Origin: an uncultured Holophagales bacterium
GTDB lineage: Bacteria > Acidobacteriota > Thermoanaerobaculia > UBA5066
Length of the DNA stretch: 5,452 nucleotides
Reading direction: 5' to 3'
Assembly (NCBI GenBank): GCA_937864895.1
Contig: CALMDF010000223.1
Location: 1 to 5,452 of the forward strand
Below, piece by piece: positions 1 through 5,452 of this stretch. Numbering within the stretch: position 1 is the first letter of the stretch; each line of letters begins with the position of its first letter. The notes beneath the pieces are model-generated. The model was not told the origin of the DNA. It made no database searches and saw only the letters and a program-made list of their open reading frames with translations. The translations under genes were made by a program, and so were the position numbers.

Positions 1-404
1 ACGTCGCGCCGCTCGAAGAGGGCCGCGGTGGCGGCGATCCGGAGCTTGTCGATCTCCTCGTTTATCTGGGTTTCCTTCTCGATGAACGTGTCCGACTGGG
101 GGACGTACGCCTCGGGCTGGTAGTAGTCGTAGTAGGAGACGAAGTACTCGACCCGGTTCTTCGGGAAGAACCGCTTGAACTCCTGGTAGAGCTGCGCGGC
201 GAGGGTCTTGTTGTGCGAGAGGACGAGCGTGGGCCGGTCGAGCGCCTCGACGACCTTGGCCATCGTGAAGGTCTTCCCGGATCCGGTGACGCCGAGGAGG
301 ACCTGGTGCTCCTTCCCCTCGCGGAAGCCCCGGACGAGCGCCTCGATGGCCCCGGGCTGGTCTCCCTGCGGGGTCAGGTCGGAGACGACCTCGAACCGGG
401 TCAC
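1..404 (-). CDS. uvrB: UvrB, excinuclease ABC subunit B (N-terminal part, cut by the window edge)
   Basis: UvrB is the DNA-damage verification helicase-like subunit of the UvrABC nucleotide-excision repair complex. It is loaded by UvrA and recruits UvrC for incision. About 134 N-terminal codons are visible; the rest lies beyond position 1. The visible protein aligns by eye with E. coli UvrB throughout. It has the GDQP motif at residues 14-17, Walker A GVTGSGKT at 38-45, the NKTLAAQLY stretch near 65-73, and the beta-hairpin motif [12 protein letters not shown] at about 91-102 that inserts between DNA strands. The start is the GTG at 404-402. No other start codon lies just upstream in frame, and it overlaps the TGA of the preceding gene (GTGA). 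The nearest purine run (GAGG) is only 2 nt away, so translation is probably coupled to the upstream gene. All visible key residues are present, so the gene appears intact as far as it can be read. Confidence 0.97.
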   Translation of the reverse strand, partial: MTRFEVVSDLTPQGDQPGAIEALVRGFREGKEHQVLLGVTGSGKTFTMAKVVEALDRPTLVLSHNKTLAAQLYQEFKRFFPKNRVEYFVSYYDYYQPEAYVPQSDTFIEKETQINEEIDKLRIAATAALFERRD

Positions 405-826
405 GGCCTCGTCATGGACCGGAGCTGCTCCGTGAGGCCTCGAAGCTCCTCCGGGCCGACGCTGCCGTCCTTCAGCGCCTCGAGGATCTTCTTCTGGAGG
501 GCCTGGATCTCCTCCGGCCTCGCCTTCCCGGCCTTGGCCGTCTCCACGAAGCCGGCGTACTCCTTCCGGAACGCCTCCTTCTCCGCCGCCGGCACCTCGG
601 GGGCGATCGCGGCGACGACCTGCGCCTCGGTGGCCCCGAGGAGCGTCTCCATCAGCTGGGGCGCCTTCCGGAGGAAGAGGACCATGCCGATGATGGCGAC
701 GACGGAAAGACCGGCGCAGCCGACGAGGCCCCACTTCATGCACCCGCGGGATTCGGCGTCCTTCGCCCCGGAAGGCCCGATCGGCTCGCTGCCGGGGGCG
801 ATGGGGGACGGGTCGGAGCTGCTCAT
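401..826 (-). CDS. Hypothetical single-pass membrane protein, coupled to uvrB
   Basis: I do not recognise this 141-residue protein. Residues 1-31 form a Ser/Pro/Gly-rich, probably disordered N-terminus. Residues 33-52 form one strong hydrophobic helix ([14 protein letters not shown] and following) bounded by K31 and by R53-K54. Residues 55-141 are charged, Ala/Glu/Lys-rich and probably helical, with no cysteine and no catalytic-looking motif. The ATG at 826-824 is chosen because AGGAGG (838-833) sits 6 nt upstream. An internal ATG at 739-737 (M30) would remove the disordered head but has no good ribosome-binding site. Its TGA overlaps the GTG of uvrB by 4 bp, so the two are probably one transcription unit, which does not by itself imply a role in repair. 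Codon use (GC-rich third positions) matches the neighbours, supporting a real gene. Confidence 0.8.
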   Translation of the reverse strand: MSSSDPSPIAPGSEPIGPSGAKDAESRGCMKWGLVGCAGLSVVAIIGMVLFLRKAPQLMETLLGATEAQVVAAIAPEVPAAEKEAFRKEYAGFVETAKAGKARPEEIQALQKKILEALKDGSVGPEELRGLTEQLRSMTRP

Positions 827-832
827 CCTGTT

Positions 833-838
833 CCTCCT
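833..838 (-). promoter_or_regulatory. Strong Shine-Dalgarno for the small membrane protein
   Basis: AGGAGG on the minus strand, followed by 6 nt (AACAGG) and then ATG at 826. It is the best ribosome-binding site in the window. It fixes the start of the 141-residue protein at the upstream ATG rather than at the internal methionine 30. Confidence 0.75.
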
Positions 839-876
839 CGCGGTGCCGTCTCCGGCCGGGGCGCCCCCCGTCCGCG

Positions 877-887
877 TGTGAGAATAC
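877..887. promoter_or_regulatory. Possible divergent overlapping -10 elements
   Basis: The 65-bp gap between the divergent genes has a single AT-rich island. On the plus strand, TGT followed by GAGAAT (880-885) resembles an extended -10 (TGn plus 4 of 6 consensus bases) and would start transcription near 892, the GTG codon of the PBP gene. On the minus strand, TATTCT (887-882) also matches 4 of 6 -10 bases and would start about 50 nt before the ATG at 826. I see no convincing -35 on either side. Some promoter is expected here because the genes diverge, but the exact elements are a guess. Confidence 0.3.
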
Positions 888-891
888 CCCC

Positions 892-3318
892 GTGATCGGA
901 CGCCGCGCCGCCGCGATCCTCGTCCTTCTCCTCCCGGTCCTCCTCGCGGCGGGGCTCGGGGTCGGCGCCGGGTGGGCGGCCTCGCAGCTCATCCGCGTCC
1001 CGAAGGTCGAGCAGCTCGCGAGCTACCGCCCCGACATCGTCACCGAGATCCGGGGCGCCGACGGCTCGATCGTCGCCCGGTTCGCGATCGAACGGCGGTT
1101 CCTCATCGACCGCTCGCAGATCCCCGAGGTCCTCGTGAAGGCGCTCCTCGCGGCCGAGGACGCGCGTTTCTACGACCACGGCGGCGTCGACCTGATCCGG
1201 ATCGCGGGCGCCGCCGCGAAAGACCTGGCCACGCGCCGCCTCGCGCAGGGAGCCTCGACGATCACCCAGCAGCTCGCGAGGTCCGTCTTCCTCACGCCCG
1301 AGAAGTCCTTCGCCCGGAAGATCAACGAGGTCTTCCTCACGGTGGAGATCGAGAAGCGCTTCTCGAAGGACCAGATCCTCACCATGTACCTGAACCAGGT
1401 CTACTTCGGCCACGGCAACTACGGCGTGGAGGCGGCGTCGACCTGGCTCTTCAACCACCCCGCGAAGGAGCTGACGCTGCCCGAGGCCGCGCTCCTGGCC
1501 GGGCTCATCCAGCGTCCCGAAGCCTACTCTCCCATCCGGAACCCCTCGGCCGCGAAGGCGCGGCGGGACCTCGTCCTCCGCCGGATGCAGGAGGAGCGCT
1601 ACATCGACGCGGAGACCGCGGCCGCCGCGAAGGAGTCGCCGCTCGCTCTCTCCCGCTCGGCGCGCGAGGCGACGATCGGCCCCTACTTCTGCGAGGAGGT
1701 CCGGCAGTACCTCGAGAAGAGCTACGGCGACCGCGGCCTCTACCGGCAGGGCCTGCGCGTCGACTCGACGCTCGACCCGCGCCTCCAGGCCTGGGCGGAG
1801 GAGGAGCTTCGCCGCGGCCTCCGCCGGCACGAGAGGCGTTTCGGCTTCCGCAGGCCCCGCAACCTCGTCGACGAGGGGATCGACCCCGAGAAGTACCGCG
1901 ACCCGGCGTGGGAGGAGTCGTCGGCGGCAAGGGACGCTCACGCCGAACCCGCCGTCGTCCTCTCGGCATCCCGGACGGGGGCCGAGCTGCGCGCCGGGGA
2001 CCGGCGGTTCGCGCTCGGCGCCAGGGCCTTCCGCTTCACGCGCGCCGAGACGCCGGCGAAGGCCGTGCGGCGCGGAGACCTCGTCCTCGTCGAGCGCCTC
2101 GTCGACGAGAACGGGAAGGAGGAGACGGTCGTCTCCCAGGAACCGCTCGTGGAGGGAGCCGTCGTCGTCCTCGAGGACGGGACCGGCGCCGTCCGCGCGC
2201 TCGTCGGCGGCTACGACTTCTCGCGGTCGAAGTTCAACCGGGCGGTGCAGGCCCTCCGGCAGGTCGGCTCGGCGTTCAAGCCCGTCGTCTACCTGACCGC
2301 CGTCGAGGAGGGCTTCACGCCGGCCGACACCGTCCTCGACTCGCCGATCTCGATCACGATCGACCCGAGGCAGTCTCCCTGGCAGCCCCAGAACTACACC
2401 CGGAAGTACGGCGGCATCCTCACCTACCAGTACGCGCTCGAGAACTCCATCAACGTCCCGGCCGTCCGCGTCGACCTCCTCGTCGGAACGAGGAAGGTGA
2501 TCGAGACCGCCCGCCGTCTCGGCGTCCGCCAGAACCTCCTCGCCTACCCCTCCCTCGCGCTCGGGTCGTTCGAGGTGACCCCGATGGAGATGACGGCGGC
2601 CTACTCGGTCTTCGGGAACCAGGGGCTCCTCTTCTCCCCCCGGCTCGTCGAGAGGGTGAGGGACGCCGAGGGCGTGCTCCTGGAGGAGAATCCGCCCGAC
2701 CCGAGAGACGCTGCCGCGCCGGCGCCGTCCTACGTCCTCCTGAAGATGCTCGAAGGGGTGACGGAACGGGGCACCGCCGTCCGGGCGAGGTCCCTCGGCC
2801 TCAGGATCGCCGGGAAGACCGGCACGACGAACGACCACACGGACGCCTGGTTCATCGGGATCACCCCGAAGTACACGATCGGAGTCTGGGTCGGGCACGA
2901 CGCCAAGAAGCCTCTCGGCCCGAAGTCGACCGGCGGTGACACCGCCCTGCCGATCTGGATGGGGCTCGTCTCGCGCATGAAGGACGCCGGGATCGTGAAG
3001 CCGGCCGACGACTTCGAGGTCCCGCAGGGCGTCGTCTTCGTGCCGTTCGACCTTGCGACGGGCTACCGCGCGACCCCCTCGTGCTCGAAGGTCGTTCTCG
3101 GGGCCTTCGCGAACGGAACGCAGCCGACCGAGCTCTGCGGCGACCGGCCTCACTCCGTTTCGACGCTCCCCCACTACCTTCAGAAGGCGGTCTACGCCCC
3201 GAAGCGCGGGGAGCCGAGCGGGGCCGACGTGAAGGTCGACGACGCCCCGCGGCCAGAGAGAGGGGTGAGGCCGCCGCCGATGCCGCGCACCCCGGGCGAT
3301 GCGGGCCCGCCGGGCTGA
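892..3318 (+). CDS. mrcA: Class A penicillin-binding protein (PBP1A type), bifunctional glycosyltransferase/transpeptidase
   Basis: This 808-residue enzyme polymerises lipid II into glycan strands and cross-links the peptides on the outer face of the cytoplasmic membrane. Residues 6-30 form the N-terminal membrane anchor after a short basic start. The GT51 domain (about 55-230) has [10 protein letters not shown] with catalytic E89, GASTITQQL at 120-128, E146 in KINEVFL as the likely second glutamate, and MYLNQVYFG at 165-173. Residues about 300-415 form a linker with an OB-like region typical of PBP1A. The transpeptidase domain has S460-A-F-K463 (acyl-enzyme serine), S519-I-N521 and K642-T-G644, all intact. 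The tail from about residue 765 is Pro/Gly-rich and probably disordered. C731 and C749 near the C-terminal end of the domain could pair. GTG at 892 is the only plausible start preserving the membrane helix, but it lacks a Shine-Dalgarno. The gene stands alone, divergent from the unknown membrane gene and convergent with rplI. mrcA rather than another ponA-type name is chosen for its PBP1A-like architecture and full length. Confidence 0.96.
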   Translation: MIGRRAAAILVLLLPVLLAAGLGVGAGWAASQLIRVPKVEQLASYRPDIVTEIRGADGSIVARFAIERRFLIDRSQIPEVLVKALLAAEDARFYDHGGVDLIRIAGAAAKDLATRRLAQGASTITQQLARSVFLTPEKSFARKINEVFLTVEIEKRFSKDQILTMYLNQVYFGHGNYGVEAASTWLFNHPAKELTLPEAALLAGLIQRPEAYSPIRNPSAAKARRDLVLRRMQEERYIDAETAAAAKESPLALSRSAREATIGPYFCEEVRQYLEKSYGDRGLYRQGLRVDSTLDPRLQAWAEEELRRGLRRHERRFGFRRPRNLVDEGIDPEKYRDPAWEESSAARDAHAEPAVVLSASRTGAELRAGDRRFALGARAFRFTRAETPAKAVRRGDLVLVERLVDENGKEETVVSQEPLVEGAVVVLEDGTGAVRALVGGYDFSRSKFNRAVQALRQVGSAFKPVVYLTAVEEGFTPADTVLDSPISITIDPRQSPWQPQNYTRKYGGILTYQYALENSINVPAVRVDLLVGTRKVIETARRLGVRQNLLAYPSLALGSFEVTPMEMTAAYSVFGNQGLLFSPRLVERVRDAEGVLLEENPPDPRDAAAPAPSYVLLKMLEGVTERGTAVRARSLGLRIAGKTGTTNDHTDAWFIGITPKYTIGVWVGHDAKKPLGPKSTGGDTALPIWMGLVSRMKDAGIVKPADDFEVPQGVVFVPFDLATGYRATPSCSKVVLGAFANGTQPTELCGDRPHSVSTLPHYLQKAVYAPKRGEPSGADVKVDDAPRPERGVRPPPMPRTPGDAGPPG

Positions 3319-3350
3319 GCCGGGAGCGCGACAGGCCCCCGGACGCACGA

Positions 3351-3373
3351 AAGCCCCGCCGGGGCGGGGCCTT
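3351..3373. terminator. Bidirectional hairpin terminator between the PBP gene and rplI
   Basis: It lies in the 81-bp convergent gap. Arms GCCCCGC (3353-3359) and GCGGGGC (3364-3370) pair perfectly around a 4-nt loop, with AA and TT flanks adding pairs past a one-base bulge. On the minus strand the stem is followed by CTTTCG, and on the plus strand by CTTCGAGTCT. Both T-runs are short, but the position after two converging stop codons (3318 and 3400) fits a shared intrinsic terminator. Confidence 0.7.
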
Positions 3374-3399
3374 CGAGTCTCCCGCGGAGCCGGGGCGGT

Positions 3400-3852
3400 T
3401 TACGCCGCGACGACTTCGACGTTGAGCGTCGTGATGACCTCGCGGTGCAGGCGAACGTGGACGACGTGGCTCCCGAGGCGCTTGATCGGCTCCTCGAGCT
3501 CGATCCGGCGGCGATCGATCTTGATGCCCTTCGCGTCGAGCGCCTCGGCCAGGTCGGCGGAGGTGACGGAGCCGTAGAGGGCCCCCTGCTCGCCCGCCTT
3601 CTTGCGAACGGTGACGGTCAGGCCGTCGAACGCTTTCGCGACGGTCGAAGCCTGGTCCTTCTCCTTCGCCTGGGCTACGTCGTAGCGCTTCCTCTCCTGC
3701 TCGAGCCGCTTCATGTTTCCCGGCGTGGCGGGATAGGCGAGCTCCTTGGGGAGGAGGAAGTTGCGGGCGGAGCCGGCGGCCACCGAGACGACCTCGCCAC
3801 GATTACCGAGGCCGCGTACCTCGTCAGTCAGGATCACTTTCACGTCGGACAT
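3400..3852 (-). CDS. rplI: 50S ribosomal protein L9
   Basis: L9 binds 23S rRNA near the L1 stalk base and spans two globular domains joined by a long helix. The 150-residue length is normal. The N-terminal domain opens with KVILTDEVRGLG and carries the L9 signature at residues 19-43 (GEVVSVAAG, ARNFLLP, A39, AT at 42-43). S28 stands where most L9 proteins have tyrosine (GYARN). Residues about 44-75 are the charged connecting helix, and 76-150 the C-terminal rRNA-binding domain with GALYGSVT. The ATG at 3852 is taken as start, with AAGGGAG about 10 nt upstream. A GTG at codon 4 would give the more usual opening MKVIL, so the start could be 9 nt later. It is the last gene of the rpsF-rpsR-DUF2232 operon, beginning 7 bp after the preceding stop codon, and ends before the shared terminator. 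Confidence 0.97.
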   Translation of the reverse strand: MSDVKVILTDEVRGLGNRGEVVSVAAGSARNFLLPKELAYPATPGNMKRLEQERKRYDVAQAKEKDQASTVAKAFDGLTVTVRKKAGEQGALYGSVTSADLAEALDAKGIKIDRRRIELEEPIKRLGSHVVHVRLHREVITTLNVEVVAA

Positions 3853-3859
3853 GTTCCGC

Positions 3860-4702
3860 TTACTCCCTTCTTCCCGATCCGCCGCCGCTCTCGTCCTTCC
3901 GGGAAAGCCTTCCCCGAAAGTCGAGGAACTCGTCGAGGAGCCCGCCGATGGCCACGAGGACCGGTATCGGCATCTGGACGGCGAGAACGTACACCGGCGC
4001 TCGGATCAGGAGGCCGACACGCCCCCTGTCGAGCAGAGCGCGGATTATCGCCATCCCCCGCAGGAAAAACAAGGCGCCCAGGGGGATGAGCACGGTGACG
4101 GCCGCCCGGGCCGCGATTCCCCCGCCCAGGGCGGCGAGCGCCCCGGCGGGAACGAAGACCGCGGCGACGGCCAGGGGCGTCCGGAAGGTCGCGAAGGACC
4201 CCGGGTGCAGAGAGGCCTCGTCGAGGCCCGCCCGCCGGCCGAAGGCGTAGACGAGGAGCGCCCCGTGGATGACGCAGCCCGCGAGGACGAGACCAGGCAG
4301 CTGCCAGGCGACGAGTTCCCTCATCCGGTCGAACGCGGCCCCCGTCGCCGCCAGGGTCTCTTCGGCCCAGCCCGCGCTCCGGTAGAACTCGATCAGCTCG
4401 GGTCGCAGGGCGTCGAGACGGAGGGCGAGGAGAGCCCCCGGGTCGGCGCCCTCAGCGAGGGTCAGCGCGAGGAGCACTCCGAGCCCGCCGATCCCCGCGA
4501 GGGCCGCCGAGAGCCAGGCCAGCTCCTCGCGGCGCCGGCCGGGCGTGGCGCCCGCGACGAGGCCCAGGGCCGGGAGGGCCACGAAGGCGAGAGCGCAGGT
4601 GGCGGCGAGGATCGCCCCCGTCCCGCCGCCCAGGAGGCCGAACGCGGTCGCGAAGGGGAGGACGGCTGCCGCGAGGGGGAAGGCGGCCGCGGGGCTCCGC
4701 AT
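3860..4702 (-). CDS. DUF2232/YybS-like polytopic membrane protein
   Basis: The protein has 280 residues from the ATG at 4702 and is strongly hydrophobic, with about seven predicted helices (roughly 6-24, 28-50, 61-84, 133-154, 175-194, 197-215, 233-255). Residues 85-130 form a soluble loop. It ends in GLLDEFLDFRGRL (254-266), a C-terminal pattern I associate with DUF2232 (YybS) proteins. That family commonly sits beside rplI, as here, where rplI starts 7 bp after the TAA. Its function is not established; an integral inner-membrane role is all that can be said. The start is doubtful. AAGGGAG abuts the ATG with no spacing, and the frame stays open for the whole 166-bp gap upstream. That gap reads as a further hydrophobic, Arg-ended segment from a CTG at 4813-4811, which would give 317 residues. 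No ATG, GTG or TTG occurs in frame in the gap. Family assignment is from motif and context, not a search. Confidence 0.8.
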   Translation of the reverse strand: MRSPAAAFPLAAAVLPFATAFGLLGGGTGAILAATCALAFVALPALGLVAGATPGRRREELAWLSAALAGIGGLGVLLALTLAEGADPGALLALRLDALRPELIEFYRSAGWAEETLAATGAAFDRMRELVAWQLPGLVLAGCVIHGALLVYAFGRRAGLDEASLHPGSFATFRTPLAVAAVFVPAGALAALGGGIAARAAVTVLIPLGALFFLRGMAIIRALLDRGRVGLLIRAPVYVLAVQMPIPVLVAIGGLLDEFLDFRGRLSRKDESGGGSGRRE

Positions 4703-4791
4703 CTCCCTTCCCGCCCGGGCGACGCGGGCCGCCGCGGCGGGAAGGAGGTACGGGGCCAGAGGGGGCAGGACCGCGGCGAGCGCCGCAGAGA

Positions 4792-4810
4792 GCCCCGCCA
4801 GGGGCGGGGC
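4792..4810 (-). other. GC-rich hairpin near-identical to the convergent terminator
   Basis: Minus-strand arms GCCCCGCC (4810-4803) and GGCGGGGC (4799-4792) surround a 3-nt loop and are followed by TCTCTG. The block 4791-4811 equals 3352-3371 except for one extra base in the loop. It may be a second terminator or attenuator in the rpsR-DUF2232 gap, or coding sequence if the membrane protein starts at the upstream CTG. Confidence 0.5.
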
Positions 4811-4821
4811 CAGAAACGGCG

Positions 4822-4850
4822 CGCCCCTCCGGCGCGGAGCCGGAGGGGCG
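4822..4850 (-). other. Perfect 12-bp stem-loop after rpsR (terminator, attenuator or leader)
   Basis: Arms CGCCCCTCCGGC (4850-4839) and GCCGGAGGGGCG (4833-4822) are perfect complements around the 5-nt loop TCCGC. The structure begins 18 nt after the rpsR stop. It is followed on the minus strand by CGCCGTTTCTG, a weak T-run. It could attenuate transcription into the membrane gene and rplI, protect the 3' end of the rpsF-rpsR message, or hide GGAGGGG in its right arm, which would be the ribosome-binding site for the possible CTG start at 4813. Confidence 0.6.
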
Positions 4851-4868
4851 GAGCCGGACGGAGGTTCG

Positions 4869-5132
4869 CTAGTCGGCGACGTACGGAAGGAAGGCCAGGT
4901 AGCGCGCGCGCTTGATGGCGACGGCGAGCTTGCGCTGGTAGAAGGCCGAGGTCCCGCTGATGCGGCGCGGGAGGATCTTGGCGCGCTCGGGGATGAAGCT
5001 CTGGAGGAGCTTCACGTCCTTGAAGTCGATGTAGCCGATCTTCTCGACGGTGAACTTGCAGACGCGCTTCCTGCGGACGAAGAACTTCTTCTTCGCGGGG
5101 CGGCGGGCGGCGGGACCGGACGGAGCAGCCAT
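4869..5132 (-). CDS. rpsR: 30S ribosomal protein S18
   Basis: S18 binds S6 and 16S rRNA on the platform of the small subunit. The protein is 87 residues, a normal length. After a basic N-terminal tail (residues 9-23) come VCKF (24-27), IDFKDVKLL (35-43), F46 to R50 and then [11 protein letters not shown] (51-61), and finally [13 protein letters not shown] (72-84), all typical of S18. Where many S18 proteins carry CxxC and GTCAKHQR, this one has C25-K-F-T28 and GTSAFYQR, so only one cysteine remains and zinc binding is unlikely. The ATG at 5132 has GAGGA (5142-5138) 5 nt upstream. It follows rpsF by 17 bp and is clearly co-transcribed with it. Its TAG is followed by the strong stem-loop at 4822-4850. 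Confidence 0.97.
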   Translation of the reverse strand: MAAPSGPAARRPAKKKFFVRRKRVCKFTVEKIGYIDFKDVKLLQSFIPERAKILPRRISGTSAFYQRKLAVAIKRARYLAFLPYVAD

Positions 5133-5149
5133 CTTCTTCCTCTTCTCGA

Positions 5150-5452
5150 TCAGCTCTCGGGCTGAACCGGCGCCTCGGGGGCGGCGGTTTCGGGGGCCGG
5201 CGCGGGGGCGACGACGGCTTCGGGGGCCGGGGCCGGGGCGACGGCAGGCTCGGGGACCATCACGGCCTCGGGCGAGGCCGGGACGGCACGCGCCGGACGC
5301 GCCTTGACGCGACGGGCGATCTTCTGTCCGTGGCGCATCTCCTCGTCGACGCGGACGGTGAGGTGCCTCAGGATGGCGTCGGACAGCTTCATCTTCCGCT
5401 GCAGCTCGGCGACCGCCTTGGAGCCGGCCCGGAAGAGGAAGTTGTGGTAGAC
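5150..5452 (-). CDS. rpsF: 30S ribosomal protein S6, C-terminal part (5' end outside the window)
   Basis: The last 100 residues are visible, and the start lies beyond position 5452. The first 38 residues seen match the end of the S6 fold: [20 protein letters not shown], then [18 protein letters not shown], the helix and last strand with the hallmark LTVR. S6 normally ends shortly after this. Here about 60 further residues follow: a basic stretch ([13 protein letters not shown]) and then an Ala/Pro/Glu/Val-rich tail with a 10-residue repeat. The ATG at 5392 is internal (residue 21 of the visible part) and is not the gene start, because the S6 match continues upstream of it. S6 pairs with S18, encoded 17 bp downstream, and this is the usual bacterial gene order. 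The codons of the tail match the rest of the operon, so the extension looks native rather than a frameshift product. Confidence 0.94.
   Translation of the reverse strand, partial: VYHNFLFRAGSKAVAELQRKMKLSDAILRHLTVRVDEEMRHGQKIARRVKARPARAVPASPEAVMVPEPAVAPAPAPEAVVAPAPAPETAAPEAPVQPES
5189..5243 (-). repeat. 30-bp-period direct repeat encoding the S6 Pro/Ala tail
   Basis: Two 25-nt units (5189-5213 and 5219-5243) match at 23 of 25 positions with a 30-bp period. They encode [10 protein letters not shown] then [11 protein letters not shown] degenerate third copy, [10 protein letters not shown], follows toward the stop. The in-frame 10-codon period suggests expansion by tandem duplication within coding sequence. 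Confidence 0.7.

Noticed and set aside
714..740. Lipobox-like LVGC (residues 34-37) in the small membrane protein, with possible start at M30
   Set aside because: From M30 only 7 residues precede the cysteine, too short for a lipoprotein signal peptide. From M1 the preceding region is not hydrophobic. The helix continuing to residue 52 fits a membrane anchor better.
208..881. Plus-strand frames opposite uvrB and the small membrane protein
   Set aside because: UvrB is certain on the minus strand, and the 141-residue gene has a strong ribosome-binding site and a membrane helix. The plus-strand translations show neither.
972..2939. 655-codon plus-strand frame inside the PBP gene
   Set aside because: Arg/Pro/Gly-dominated translation in the +1-type shadow frame of a well-supported gene.
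823..3348. 841-codon open frame on the minus strand, antisense to the PBP gene
   Set aside because: It is rich in Arg, Gly, Asp and Val with no recognisable domain, and lies opposite a gene with all catalytic motifs. GC-rich codon use leaves few stop codons in the opposite strand.
3746..4915. 389-codon plus-strand frame across rplI, the membrane gene and rpsR
   Set aside because: It is antisense to three minus-strand genes, with a low-complexity Gly/Arg/Glu composition and no family resemblance.
5150..5392. Separate 80-residue gene starting at the ATG at 5392
   Set aside because: The S6 match continues in frame upstream to the window edge, so this ATG is internal to rpsF.
1..5452. tRNA, rRNA, CRISPR array, insertion sequence or phage features
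   Set aside because: No cloverleaf-like segment, spaced repeats, terminal inverted repeats or transposase/integrase coding sequence was seen. The only repeats are the hairpins and the S6 tail repeat listed.

Overview
The window is very GC-rich bacterial chromosome (roughly 70% GC by eye, with third codon positions almost all G or C). It carries conserved housekeeping genes with tight spacing and no mobile element. The arrangement rpsF-rpsR-DUF2232-type membrane gene-rplI, next to a PBP1A-type gene and uvrB, fits a Gram-negative, non-model lineage such as Acidobacteriota or a deltaproteobacterial/Myxococcota-like group. That assignment is an inference from gene content and composition, and no marker in the window settles it.

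Layout from left to right. (1) Positions 1-826, minus strand: a small unknown single-pass membrane protein, then the N-terminal part of uvrB, joined by a GTGA stop/start overlap. (2) Positions 827-891: a 65-bp divergent intergenic region whose only AT-rich island (about 877-887) could hold back-to-back -10 elements. (3) Positions 892-3318, plus strand: a complete class A penicillin-binding protein (PBP1A type) with intact glycosyltransferase and transpeptidase motifs. (4) Positions 3319-3399: a convergent intergenic region with a GC-rich hairpin that probably terminates both sides. (5) Positions 3400-5452, minus strand: a ribosomal-protein operon read right to left, rpsF (S6, 3' part only), rpsR (S18), a polytopic DUF2232/YybS-like membrane protein, and rplI (L9).

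Functionally the window combines nucleotide-excision repair (UvrB), peptidoglycan polymerisation and cross-linking (PBP1A) and ribosomal proteins of both subunits. S6 and S18 bind each other on the 30S platform, and L9 belongs to the 50S subunit. The DUF2232 protein has no established function, but its place beside rplI recurs in other bacteria.

I found no clearly novel system. The points worth a second look are the 166-bp rpsR-to-DUF2232 gap (two strong hairpins and an open, membrane-like N-terminal extension in frame with the DUF2232 gene), a hairpin nearly identical to the convergent terminator inside that gap, a Pro/Ala-repeat tail on S6, S18 lacking the usual cysteine motif, a possibly leaderless PBP1A transcript, and the unknown membrane protein translationally coupled to uvrB.
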